Shown here piece after piece: positions 1 through 8,239 of a DNA stretch of 64,000 bases. The stretch comes from Wukongibacter sp050859025. Lineage in GTDB: Bacteria > Bacillota > Clostridia > Peptostreptococcales > Caminicellaceae. A model generated the notes under the pieces. The model had not been told where the DNA came from and did no database searches. It saw nothing but the letters and a program-made list of their open reading frames with translations. Location of the stretch: the NCBI RefSeq assembly GCF_050859025.1, contig NZ_CP138200.1:6014001-6078000 (forward strand), written 5' to 3'. Position numbers and translations under genes: made by a program. Each line of letters opens with the position of its first letter. The first letter of the stretch is position 1.

Positions 1-547
1 TACCAGACAAAATTCCGCAGGTTTGAACCTCATTACACATAGTCTCACAACGTCTACAGTATATGCATTTATTAGCATCCTTTACAATTGCACCACTAGA
101 CAGGTCCTTTGGATAATCCATCCTTTCCCCTTCCCATTTAATCTCTCTTACACCAAGCTCCTTTGCTAAGGCTTGGAGCTCACATTCTAGGTTTTTAGGA
201 CAGGTAAAGCATTCATTTGGATGATTCGAAAGTAAAAGCTCCACTGCCATTCTGCGAGCTGTAATTGAACGCAGTGTATCGGTTCTAACCTCCATTCCAT
301 CAGTTGCCTTTGTTACGCAGGCTGGCACAAGCTTGTTTCTATTATTTCTAGCATCTACTAGTTCTACCATGCACACCCTGCATGAAGCCGTTTGATTTAC
401 CATTTTCAAATCATGTAGATCAAGATGACATAGGGTTGGAATTTTAACGTTGGCTTCCTTGGCAGCCTCTAGAATCGTTATCCCATCTGCCACCGTCATC
501 TCTTGGTCATTCATCTTTATATTAATCATTTTTTTACTTTGTGACAT
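1..547 (-). CDS. hndD: [FeFe] hydrogenase catalytic subunit HndD/HydA, N-terminal part, cut by window edge
   Basis: About 182 N-terminal residues are present and the gene runs off the left edge. They contain a plant-type [2Fe-2S] domain (CHLDLHD, then ASCRVC and PAC), a His-Cys3 [4Fe-4S] motif (HPNECFTCPKNLEC) and the first cysteines of a bacterial-type ferredoxin domain (CIYCRRCETMC). This is the usual N-terminal order of group A [FeFe] hydrogenases; the H-cluster domain would lie outside the window. The ATG at 547 has a good ribosome binding site (GGAGTGAGGTG). It is the last gene seen of a minus-strand operon hndA-hndB-hndC-hndD, 19 bases after hndC. By family, the complex couples H2 with NAD(P)H and probably ferredoxin in the cytoplasm; the cofactor specificity is not visible here. 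Confidence 0.9.
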   Translation of the reverse strand, partial: MSQSKKMINIKMNDQEMTVADGITILEAAKEANVKIPTLCHLDLHDLKMVNQTASCRVCMVELVDARNNRNKLVPACVTKATDGMEVRTDTLRSITARRMAVELLLSNHPNECFTCPKNLECELQALAKELGVREIKWEGERMDYPKDLSSGAIVKDANKCIYCRRCETMCNEVQTCGILSG

Positions 548-566
548 ACTTTCACCTCACTCCTAA

Positions 567-2219
567 CTAAGACTTATGAACTTTATTATTTTTATTCTTT
601 GCCGTATATTCGCTTTCTCCCGTTGGACAATCTACATCCTTAATAAGAGCTAAATATTCCTCCCAGAAGTGTTTCATTGTACTAATAATTGGGTTTGGCG
701 CAGTTTGTCCTAGCCCGCATAGGGAACCATCCTTAACCATATAGCATAACTGCTTCATTGCATCGATATCCGCCATAGTCCCTTTACCGCTAGTTATCTT
801 ATTTAACATCTCATACAATCGTTTAGTTCCAATACGGCATGGAGTACACCTTCCACAGGATTCGTCCATAGTAAATTCAAGGTAGAATTTCGCTATGTTG
901 ACCATATTATCGGTTTCATCCATAACTATCATTCCCCCAGATCCCATCATTGAGCCAATACTAGTTAAACTATCGTAATCTATTGGTGTATCAAGCTCTT
1001 TTTCTGTTATTACTCCTCCCGATGGCCCACCGGTCTGTACTGCCTTAAACTTATGTCCTCCCTGTATTCCTCCACCTACATCGAATATAATCTCCCGTAG
1101 AGTTATCCCCATAGGTACTTCAACTAGTCCAACATTGTTAACCTTCCCAGCCAATGCAAAGACCTTTGTTCCTTTACTTTTTTCCGTTCCTATTGATGTA
1201 AACCATTCTGGACCTTTTAGTATAATTGGAGGTATATTAGCAAAGGTTTCAACGTTATTTACGCAGGTAGGATGTCCCCAATAGCCTTCCTCAGCTGGAT
1301 AAGGTGGCTTATAATTGGGCTCGCCTCGTTTTCCTTCACATGAATTGATAAGGGCAGTTTCTTCTCCACACACAAAAGCTCCTGCACCATATTTTAAATC
1401 TATGTCAAAGCTAAAGTCCGTATCAAATATGTTCTTTCCTAGGAGTCCTATCTCACGGGCCTGCTTTAATGCTATGTTAAGCCTTTCTATAGCAAGGGGA
1501 TATTCTGCCCTTATATATATTATCCCCTTGTCTGCTCCTATGGCATATCCTCCTATGGCCATAGCCTCTAAAACTCTATGAGGATCTCCCTCTAGAATAC
1601 TTCTATCCATAAAGGCTCCTGGATCACCTTCATCGGCGTTACAAATAATAAACTTTTGCTTACCTTCTTGCTTATTAGTTATTTCCCATTTTAATCCTGT
1701 AGGAAATCCTCCACCGCCACGTCCACGAAGCTGTGATTTTTTTACTATGTCTATAACTTCGTTTTGTGACATTGATGTAAGTACTTTACCTAGAGCTTCA
1801 TATCCTCCAAGTGCTATGTACTCGTTGATATCTTCCGGATTTATCAACCCACAATTTCTAAGGGCAATACGTAGCTGCTTCTTATAGAATGGCATATCTC
1901 CTTGCTTAAATGCCTTTTTCTTTTTCTCTGGCTCCACGTATAAGAGTCTCTCTACCTTTCTCCCTTTAACAATATGTTCATCTACAATGTCTTTAGCATC
2001 CTTCGGTCCAACTCTAACGTAAAGAACATTATCTGGTTCTATCTTTACAATTGGCCCCTGTTCACAAAAACCAAAACATCCTGTTTTTATAACTTGAACT
2101 TCCTTATCATATCCACGGGCCTTAAGGATAAGATTAAGATTCTTAATTACTTTTTCGCTTTCACTTGCCACACAGCCTGTACCACTACAAACCATTATAT
2201 TTGTACGAAATTTGGTCAT
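567..2219 (-). CDS. hndC: Hydrogenase NADH-binding flavoprotein subunit HndC/HydB (NuoF-like)
   Basis: The 550-residue protein starts with a thioredoxin-like [2Fe-2S] domain whose four cysteines are C11, C16, C48 and C52. A NuoF-type FMN/NADH-binding core follows, with the glycine-rich loop RGRGGGGFPTGLKWE near residue 170. Next comes a C-terminal NuoF [4Fe-4S] motif, ESCGRCTPCRIG, near residue 460. Many HydB/HndC proteins end in an extra 2[4Fe-4S] ferredoxin domain; this one ends soon after the NuoF cluster in a short Lys/Asn-rich tail (KNKNNKVHKS), so it is a short form. It is expected to accept electrons from NAD(P)H and pass them to HndD. The start ATG is preceded by AAGGAGG. It lies 27 bases after hndB in the same operon. 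Confidence 0.93.
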   Translation of the reverse strand: MTKFRTNIMVCSGTGCVASESEKVIKNLNLILKARGYDKEVQVIKTGCFGFCEQGPIVKIEPDNVLYVRVGPKDAKDIVDEHIVKGRKVERLLYVEPEKKKKAFKQGDMPFYKKQLRIALRNCGLINPEDINEYIALGGYEALGKVLTSMSQNEVIDIVKKSQLRGRGGGGFPTGLKWEITNKQEGKQKFIICNADEGDPGAFMDRSILEGDPHRVLEAMAIGGYAIGADKGIIYIRAEYPLAIERLNIALKQAREIGLLGKNIFDTDFSFDIDLKYGAGAFVCGEETALINSCEGKRGEPNYKPPYPAEEGYWGHPTCVNNVETFANIPPIILKGPEWFTSIGTEKSKGTKVFALAGKVNNVGLVEVPMGITLREIIFDVGGGIQGGHKFKAVQTGGPSGGVITEKELDTPIDYDSLTSIGSMMGSGGMIVMDETDNMVNIAKFYLEFTMDESCGRCTPCRIGTKRLYEMLNKITSGKGTMADIDAMKQLCYMVKDGSLCGLGQTAPNPIISTMKHFWEEYLALIKDVDCPTGESEYTAKNKNNKVHKS

Positions 2220-2246
2220 ATTAAACCTCCTTCACTACTAACTTTT

Positions 2247-2642
2247 CTATGCTCTTTCAAAGTCAACATGTAAAACCAAATCCTCTACCGGCTCACCACC
2301 CTTTATATGCTTTTCTACAATTTGATGAACTCTTTTTGCTCCCTTTACGTTTCCATACAAAACTGGCTTTTTGCCAGCTATATTGACCTGTACCGTAGGC
2401 TCCGAGTGGCAGTATCCAATACATCCCACTGGAACTACCTTGACATTATCCAGCTTTTCCTTTTTTATTTCCTCTACTAGAGCATTTAAGGTCTCCCTTG
2501 CACCAGAGGATATTCCGCAGGTTGCCATTCCAACTAAAATCTCTATTCTATCTTCGCTAATCTCACCATGCTCCCTTAAATTAACCCTCTCAATAGACTC
2601 TTCTCTAATTTTCTTTAGTTCTTCTAAAGACTTGACTTTCAC
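2247..2642 (-). CDS. hndB: Hydrogenase [2Fe-2S] ferredoxin-like subunit HndB
   Basis: The 131-residue protein has a thioredoxin-like [2Fe-2S] fold. Cysteine pairs are visible in MATCGISSGARE and GCIGYCHSEP. This is the small fourth subunit of HndABCD-type hydrogenases, absent from three-subunit HydABC complexes. The start is GTG at 2642, well placed behind AGGAGGTG; its G overlaps the last base of the hndA stop codon (TAGTG), which suggests translational coupling. It probably relays electrons between HndA and HndC. Confidence 0.88.
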   Translation of the reverse strand: MKVKSLEELKKIREESIERVNLREHGEISEDRIEILVGMATCGISSGARETLNALVEEIKKEKLDNVKVVPVGCIGYCHSEPTVQVNIAGKKPVLYGNVKGAKRVHQIVEKHIKGGEPVEDLVLHVDFERA

Positions 2643-3169
2643 TATTTCTTCACCTCCTGATTGCGATATGTGCCTATAATATCATCTAACTCCTCTTCCT
2701 TTACACGCCCATATACCTTGTCATCTACCATAACCACCGGTGCAAGTCCACAGGCACCTATACACCTGACATCCCTTAATGTAAACAGCCCATCCTTAGT
2801 AATCTCATTGGACTCAATTTGAAGTTTTTCCTTTAACCTCTCAGCAATCTTATCTGCTCCTCTTACAAAGCATGCCGTACCCATACAAACACTTATGGTA
2901 TGCTTGCCCCGTGGCTTAGTTGTGAAATAGGAGTAAAAGCTCACAACACCAAAAACTTCAGCTCCAGGAATCCCCAGCTTCCTCGCTACATAAAGCTGTA
3001 CATCTCTAGGCAGGTATCCAAATATATCCTGAGCTTTATGAAGTATTTCAATTAAAGCCCCCTTTGTAGTTTCAAGTCCATCAATAAATTGTCCTAACTC
3101 ATCAAATTTTTCTTTAGGTAAATCTTCGTTTACAGGCTTTGTTACACTTATGGCCTGCGGTTTTGTCAT
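2642..3169 (-). CDS. hndA: Hydrogenase NuoE-like [2Fe-2S] subunit HndA/HydC
   Basis: A 175-residue NuoE-family protein with a helical N-terminal part and a thioredoxin-like [2Fe-2S] domain. Its cluster cysteines are in VCMGTACFVRGA and VRCIGACGLAP. It is the first gene of the hnd operon. I chose the ATG at 3169 because GGATGGTG lies about 8 bases upstream. An in-frame ATG at 3181 has AAGG touching it, and the longer frame back to 3190 begins with TTG. A family-R repeat lies directly upstream (3195-3300), so the operon promoter should be within or beyond it. Confidence 0.92.
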   Translation of the reverse strand: MTKPQAISVTKPVNEDLPKEKFDELGQFIDGLETTKGALIEILHKAQDIFGYLPRDVQLYVARKLGIPGAEVFGVVSFYSYFTTKPRGKHTISVCMGTACFVRGADKIAERLKEKLQIESNEITKDGLFTLRDVRCIGACGLAPVVMVDDKVYGRVKEEELDDIIGTYRNQEVKK

Positions 3170-3194
3170 AAAGTTCACCATCCTTTCCAAGTAT

Positions 3195-3300
3195 CTGTAT
3201 AGGATTCCTAGTAAAGCTTAATTTATGTATATTCAAATCCAAAATGTTTCTCAGGGTTTTGAATATGTATAAATTAGTAACTTTACTGGAATCTATATAT
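3195..3300. repeat. Family-R interspersed palindromic repeat, copy 1
   Basis: Imperfect inverted repeat of about 105 bp. The arms contain the family core CTTAATTTAT and its complement ATAAATTAG, and the element ends near TATA. It lies upstream of hndA. The remaining gap, 3301-3515, is AT-rich and shows no convincing gene. Confidence 0.75.
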
Positions 3301-3515
3301 TTACAATTCTCTACCTATTTAATATTTCCTGATATTGATATCTTTAATACTAGTTTTTTCACATTTATTATTTGCAATAATCAAATTTTCATAAAAAAGT
3401 CTCTGATAAGGATTCTTAAGGCTGACTTTCTACTATATGAACTCTATACACATAACGGAAATTATATTTATCCACAATTTATAAGTAGTTTGTAATTTCC
3501 CATATATTATAAAAA

Positions 3516-3553
3516 AATACAGTTCTAACAACATATGCTGTTAGAACTGTATT
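3516..3553. terminator. Bidirectional hairpin terminator
   Basis: A perfect 15-bp stem (AATACAGTTCTAACA and its complement) with an 8-base loop, flanked by A-rich and T-rich ends. It lies 12 bases beyond the stop of the minus-strand sensor kinase gene. Confidence 0.85.
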
Positions 3554-3564
3554 TTAAAACCTTA

Positions 3565-5454
3565 CTATATATCAAGATAAAACCAGAACACTGTGCCTTC
3601 TCCCTTCTTAGATGAAACATGTAGCTTAGATTCATGGGCCTCTACTATGGATTTTGCAATAAATAACCCAAGTCCGTATCCCTTTTTATTATCTTCTTTC
3701 CCCCTATAAAACATATCGAAGATTTTATCGATTTCAGTGTCACAAATCCCCCTACCTTCATCCATCACTCTAAAGAGAATCTGATCATTTTCCGCAATAA
3801 TATCTATTGTTATTTCACTTTCCTCCCTAGAATACTTAATACCATTGTTTATGAGATTGTTCCAGGCTCGCTTTATTTTAGTTACATCTATATAGATACT
3901 TCCTTCCTTATCGCATTTATAGGTTCCTTCAAATCTTCTGTTTGAATTTAATATATACTGCTTTGTATTTTCATATAAATTGGACAAAAATTCCTTTATC
4001 TCTACCTTCTCTCGGTGTAACCTTGGGCTGCATTTAGCTTCATAGGCATTGTCCAAAATATCGCAGGTTATCTTCTCAATATCTTCTACACTATTTGTAA
4101 TTCCATCTAGGAATTCTTGTTTAGTTTTCTCGTCTTTAATAACTCCCGTCTTCAGTCCTGCTGAATATCCCTTTATAAGAGTTATAGAAGTCTTCAAGTC
4201 ATGGGATAGAGTTGATATAAACTTTCCAGTTCTAAATGAACTCTCCTCTATTGTCTTTGATAGTTCCTCTGAATACTCTATCATCCTCTTACTTTCATAT
4301 TCAAATCTCTTTGTTATTGATATAAAATAGTTCTTTAGGTTCCTCAGGGCCTTTCTTAGATTTCCAATTTCATCCTTAGTGGAATCTTCGATTCCTTCTT
4401 CAATAATATCACTGCTATCTTCCATAAAGGATTTAATCGAATCTGCTATTGATTTCTCTATAATGGAATTTCCCTGTACTGCTTTATCTATAAATTTCGT
4501 AATGGCCACTATAGGCTGTGATATTTTTTTAGATACAAATATTCCTATTAAAATAGCTAGAATAATTCCAAATGAACCAGCAAGTAAAACATAAAATAGG
4601 AGCCTCATAGATCCTTCATACATTTCTGCTTCTGGGAGGATTGCTATCAATACCCAATGTTTACTTTCCATCAACTTATAAATCTGTAGCTCTCTAATTC
4701 CTTGATTTTCAAATATTCTCTTCTCAACTATCGCTTTCTCTTTTTCCTCCGCTTTTCTTAAAATATCCTTTGTTATTTTAAAGTCTGATTCCTTTCCTAC
4801 AAGGTCCTTATTCTTATGAACTAGAATCCTATTATTGGAATCGATTATTGAATAAAAACCTTTCTTGCCTAATTCCAAGTTCTTGACAATGTCAGAAAAA
4901 TATTCTGCCTTCATTGCTATCCCCGCATATCCCAATACCTTCTCACTAATACTAATTATAGGGCTTACAGTTATAACTATCAGTGAACCATCGGATCTTG
5001 CTACCAATATATCGCTAACAATTGTAGATTTTGATTCTCTACTTTCTATAAAATATTCTCTAGTTGATAAATCAAGATCAACTGCCTCTGGCATACAAGT
5101 TGCTATAATTCTACCTTCTTTATTCAATATAAAAAGATCTTTATAGTAATTTCCCTTTAGATTCCTCTCACCCATTTCATTAACTAAAAAGCTATTCATT
5201 TCATTTGTATTCATCCTATTATGAAGGAAAGCCATTACTTTCTCATTTAAGGAAAGGGCCTCTGTTTCTAGCCTATTGATTTCGATTAACAGATCAATGT
5301 TTTCACTGGCTCTGTCAAGCTGGGACAACATATATCTTTCGGCTTCCTTATTTAGTATATTAGCCGACCTTGTATATATAATTCCACTAAGTAAAACCAT
5401 TAATAGTATTATTATAGAACATATTGTTAAGGTTATCCTTCTTCTTAAACTCAT
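3565..5454 (-). CDS. Membrane sensor histidine kinase with extracellular Cache domain
   Basis: The 629-residue protein has a transmembrane helix at about 8-30 and a large extracytoplasmic dCache-like sensor at about 35-275, with FSDIVKNLELGKKGFYSIID typical of the fold. A second helix lies at about 283-310, followed by a HAMP-like linker, a HisKA domain with H-box LSHDLKT near residue 418, and an HATPase domain (NNGIKYS, DEGRGI, GYGLGLFIAKS). It would autophosphorylate in response to an extracellular ligand. The Cache class often senses small organic ligands, but the ligand cannot be read here. The ATG at 5454 follows GGAGGTG. The likely partner is the OmpR-type regulator at 7396, beyond the YjiH gene; this pairing is inferred from proximity. 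Confidence 0.9.
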   Translation of the reverse strand: MSLRRRITLTICSIIILLMVLLSGIIYTRSANILNKEAERYMLSQLDRASENIDLLIEINRLETEALSLNEKVMAFLHNRMNTNEMNSFLVNEMGERNLKGNYYKDLFILNKEGRIIATCMPEAVDLDLSTREYFIESRESKSTIVSDILVARSDGSLIVITVSPIISISEKVLGYAGIAMKAEYFSDIVKNLELGKKGFYSIIDSNNRILVHKNKDLVGKESDFKITKDILRKAEEKEKAIVEKRIFENQGIRELQIYKLMESKHWVLIAILPEAEMYEGSMRLLFYVLLAGSFGIILAILIGIFVSKKISQPIVAITKFIDKAVQGNSIIEKSIADSIKSFMEDSSDIIEEGIEDSTKDEIGNLRKALRNLKNYFISITKRFEYESKRMIEYSEELSKTIEESSFRTGKFISTLSHDLKTSITLIKGYSAGLKTGVIKDEKTKQEFLDGITNSVEDIEKITCDILDNAYEAKCSPRLHREKVEIKEFLSNLYENTKQYILNSNRRFEGTYKCDKEGSIYIDVTKIKRAWNNLINNGIKYSREESEITIDIIAENDQILFRVMDEGRGICDTEIDKIFDMFYRGKEDNKKGYGLGLFIAKSIVEAHESKLHVSSKKGEGTVFWFYLDI

Positions 5455-5644
5455 GGCTTCACCTCCATAACAAAATCCACTAAAGTTATTTTTATGGCTA
5501 TAATTTCTAATCTTTAAGACTTACTAATGGTTACCTTATACATTGGTTAAATTTCTCGTCGAGAAATAACCTTAATAGAAAGAAGTGCCTATATATATTG
5601 TATATAGACACTTTAATTTTATCATAAATATGATCTTCTTATTA

Positions 5645-5747
5645 TATAGAGTTCAAAGTAAATCTTAATTTATACATATCAAAATATTCGATGCTTCTTA
5701 GGATTTTTGATGTGTCTAAATTAAAGTTTTGACTGGAATCTCTATAT
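5645..5747. repeat. Family-R interspersed palindromic repeat, copy 2
   Basis: Near-complete copy running from TATAGAG to CTCTATA. Its arms include CTTAATTTATACATATCAAA on the left and AAATTAAAGTTTTGACTGGA on the right. It lies between the kinase start and the yjiH stop codon. Confidence 0.85.
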
Positions 5748-5780
5748 AGAGAGTTCCAAGTAAAACTTATATATATAAAT
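5745..5780. repeat. Family-R half copy abutting copy 2
   Basis: A left arm only (TATAGAGAGTTCCAAGTAAA), sharing its TATA end with copy 2 and running to the yjiH stop codon. Confidence 0.6.
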
Positions 5781-5782
5781 AC

Positions 5783-7093
5783 TTAAAAAATCAAGAAGGC
5801 TATTGGAACAGCCAATAATAGAGTAAGTATCGTTCTTTCTATCCAAATAATAATTATTTCAGTAATGCTTATAGGTATTTCAGTAGATAATATACATGGT
5901 ATCGATGCAGAAAAGAATAAAACAGAGGATACTGAAATTACTCCTATAACGAATTTAGTAACTAATGGAGCACTTGTTACTAGTAGGGCCGGTAAGAACA
6001 TTTCTGCTATCTCTACGGCCATAGCCTTAGCTGCAAGCATTGGCTCTGGAACCCTTAATAGTAGAGTGAAAGGATAGAATATATAACCTATAATATCAAA
6101 TATAGGTGTGTACTTAGCAAGTATCAGTCCTAATAATCCTATTGAAAGTATTGATGGTAGTATACCCATAGCCATTATGAAACCATCTTTTAGATTATCA
6201 ACAATATTTTTCCCAAGTGGTGATGATACGGATGCTGCCTTAAGTCCCTCATCAAATGCGTTTTTGAATATATTTCCTTCAAATTTAGGTTCTGGATCTC
6301 CTTCTCCTGATATATATCTATCTTCTTTACTGCTGAGGGGCTTAATTCTTACTGTTATAGCAGTAACTATAAATGTAATTACTAATGTAGACCAGAAATA
6401 GATATTCCATATCTCCATTATTCCTAAGGTTTTAGCTACAATGATCATAAAAGTAGCCGAAACAGTGGAGAATCCTGTTGCAATTATACACGCTTCTTTA
6501 ATTGTATATTTGCCTTCTTTAAAAACTCGGTTCGTTATCAATAATCCTATTGAATAACTTCCGACAAAGGATGCCACAGCATCTATAGCAGATCTCCCGG
6601 GTGTTTTCCATATGGGGCTCATAACAGGCTGCATTAGAACTCCTATAAACTCTAATAATCCATAACCTACTAAAAATGCAAGGAATGCTGAACCTATTGG
6701 AACTATAAGCCCTACTGGAATAACCAACTTATTAAATAGAAATGGTACCATGTCCTTCTCAAATAGCCATGTCGGCCCAAATTTCAAATATGCCATAAAT
6801 GCAACTACAATCCCAACAAGTTTCAAAATTGAGAATACTGTCGTTACTTTATCTTTGTTCCATGTCTTCTTGACAAATGGATAGAAACCACCTAATATAA
6901 TAACAATAAGTGCATAAATAGGAGCTATAGATGGTAAGCTAGTCTTAATTCCAGTAACGATATGATCAATCGGTATTGTAGATTTTCCACCAATTGTTAT
7001 TGGTATAAAAAACATAAATATACCAATCAAACTAAAAAGAATAAATCTAATAAGACTACTGCTGCTATTTCCTTTTTCACTAGTATGGATCAT
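5783..7093 (-). CDS. YjiH-family multi-pass membrane protein (nucleoside-recognition/gate domain)
   Basis: The 436-residue protein is almost entirely hydrophobic, with about ten predicted membrane segments. Its N-terminus (FILFSLIGIFMFFIPITIGG) and the segments SIDAVASF-like and MAVEIAEMFLPALL match the YjiH family, which carries the nucleoside-recognition or Gate domain of SpmA/FeoB-like proteins. The substrate of this family is unknown. The ATG at 7093 follows AAAAGGAGGAG. It is placed between a minus-strand Cache kinase and a divergent response regulator, so it may be a target of that two-component system. The 302-base gap upstream, to 7395, must carry divergent promoters; no clear operator was seen in it. 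Confidence 0.85.
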   Translation of the reverse strand: MIHTSEKGNSSSSLIRFILFSLIGIFMFFIPITIGGKSTIPIDHIVTGIKTSLPSIAPIYALIVIILGGFYPFVKKTWNKDKVTTVFSILKLVGIVVAFMAYLKFGPTWLFEKDMVPFLFNKLVIPVGLIVPIGSAFLAFLVGYGLLEFIGVLMQPVMSPIWKTPGRSAIDAVASFVGSYSIGLLITNRVFKEGKYTIKEACIIATGFSTVSATFMIIVAKTLGIMEIWNIYFWSTLVITFIVTAITVRIKPLSSKEDRYISGEGDPEPKFEGNIFKNAFDEGLKAASVSSPLGKNIVDNLKDGFIMAMGILPSILSIGLLGLILAKYTPIFDIIGYIFYPFTLLLRVPEPMLAAKAMAVEIAEMFLPALLVTSAPLVTKFVIGVISVSSVLFFSASIPCILSTEIPISITEIIIIWIERTILTLLLAVPIAFLIF

Positions 7094-7395
7094 TAAATCT
7101 CCTCCTTTTCTCCATATAAATTACGAAAAATCTCTTACATTTCGAAAATCCACCATATCTAGAAATGTTTGTTGTCAGATCTCCAGAATGTAGGATATTT
7201 ATCGTATTATATTCAGCTGAACTTATTTTCATTATAAATTAAATATGCTGAATTTTCTTTAAATTAATTGTTTTTATATAATTCTGTCACCAAATTGTCA
7301 TTTTTCCATGAATTTTGACACATCTATATGTTACTATAGCTTTGAACTTAGGTTAAACCGTAGCATCATCATTCATTACAAAAGGAGTAGTTTTT

Positions 7396-8082
7396 ATGGA
7401 TAGAATAATGGTAGTAGACGATGAAAAGAAAATTGTTCATATGATTACTGAATTCATGAAGGTAAATCAAATTGAAGTAGTTCCAGCCTATAGCGGTAGA
7501 GAAGCTATTAAAAAACTAGATGCTACGTTAAAATTAGTTATTTTAGATATTAATATGGAGGATATAGATGGAATGGAGGTCTGTAGAAAGATAAGAGAAA
7601 AGTCTAATATACCCATCTTGTTTCTCAGCGCAAACTCCAGCCAATACAATAAGGTTCTAGGCCTTGGAATAGGAGCCGATGATTATGTAACAAAGCCCTT
7701 TGATCCTATAGAACTTATTGCAAGAGTTAAGGCCCATATAAGAAGATATAACAGCTATGACAATCCTGTTAAAAATAGGATTGTTATTAGATTTGGTGAT
7801 ATAAGAATCGATAGAGCTGCCCGTAAGGTTACTAAAAATCATAGTGAAGTAAGCCTCTCAACAACGGAATTTAATCTACTGCTATTCTTTCTAGACAATC
7901 GAAATACGGTTTTAACAAGAAAACAGATTTTAAATAATGTTTGGGAAAGTGAACTATACGATCGCAATACTGTAACTACCTATGTCAAAAGGTTAAGAGA
8001 TAAGATCGAAGATGATAGAAGTAACCCTAAGTATATCAAATCCGTAAGGGGTATAGGATATATATTTGAAGTAAATCTTTGA
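7396..8082 (+). CDS. OmpR/PhoB-family response regulator
   Basis: The 228-residue protein has an N-terminal receiver domain with acidic pocket VDDE, phosphoacceptor aspartate in LVILDINMED (about D52) and conserved Lys in YVTKPF. It ends in a winged-helix DNA-binding domain (VLTRKQILNNVW, VTTYVKRLRDKI, VRGIGYIFE). The start ATG follows AAAGGAG. No kinase is adjacent on the same strand; the Cache kinase at 3565-5454 is the best nearby partner. It is divergent from the YjiH gene and could regulate it. Confidence 0.92.
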   Translation: MDRIMVVDDEKKIVHMITEFMKVNQIEVVPAYSGREAIKKLDATLKLVILDINMEDIDGMEVCRKIREKSNIPILFLSANSSQYNKVLGLGIGADDYVTKPFDPIELIARVKAHIRRYNSYDNPVKNRIVIRFGDIRIDRAARKVTKNHSEVSLSTTEFNLLLFFLDNRNTVLTRKQILNNVWESELYDRNTVTTYVKRLRDKIEDDRSNPKYIKSVRGIGYIFEVNL

Positions 8083-8175
8083 TATAGATATTCCAGTCAA
8101 AACTTTAATTTATACATGTCCAAACCCTCCATGTTTTTGAGACCTTTAGTAAAGTCTTTATTTAATTCCCTCTAT
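8083..8175. repeat. Family-R repeat, copy 3, damaged right arm
   Basis: The left arm is intact (TATAGATATTCCAGTCAAAA and ATTTATACATGTC) but the matching inner right arm is missing; only AAAGTCTTTA and CCCTCTA-like pieces remain. It starts at the stop codon of the response regulator. Confidence 0.7.
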
Positions 8176-8239
8176 CGAGAATAAAAATATAAACTCCTAA
8201 TATATTTTTAAAAAGTATAGTTTTAGGAGTTGATTGAAT

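Noticed and set aside
3244..3495. Plus-strand 83-codon open frame upstream of the hnd operon
   Set aside because: It runs through repeat R copy 1, has no ribosome site and encodes a composition typical of AT-rich non-coding DNA.
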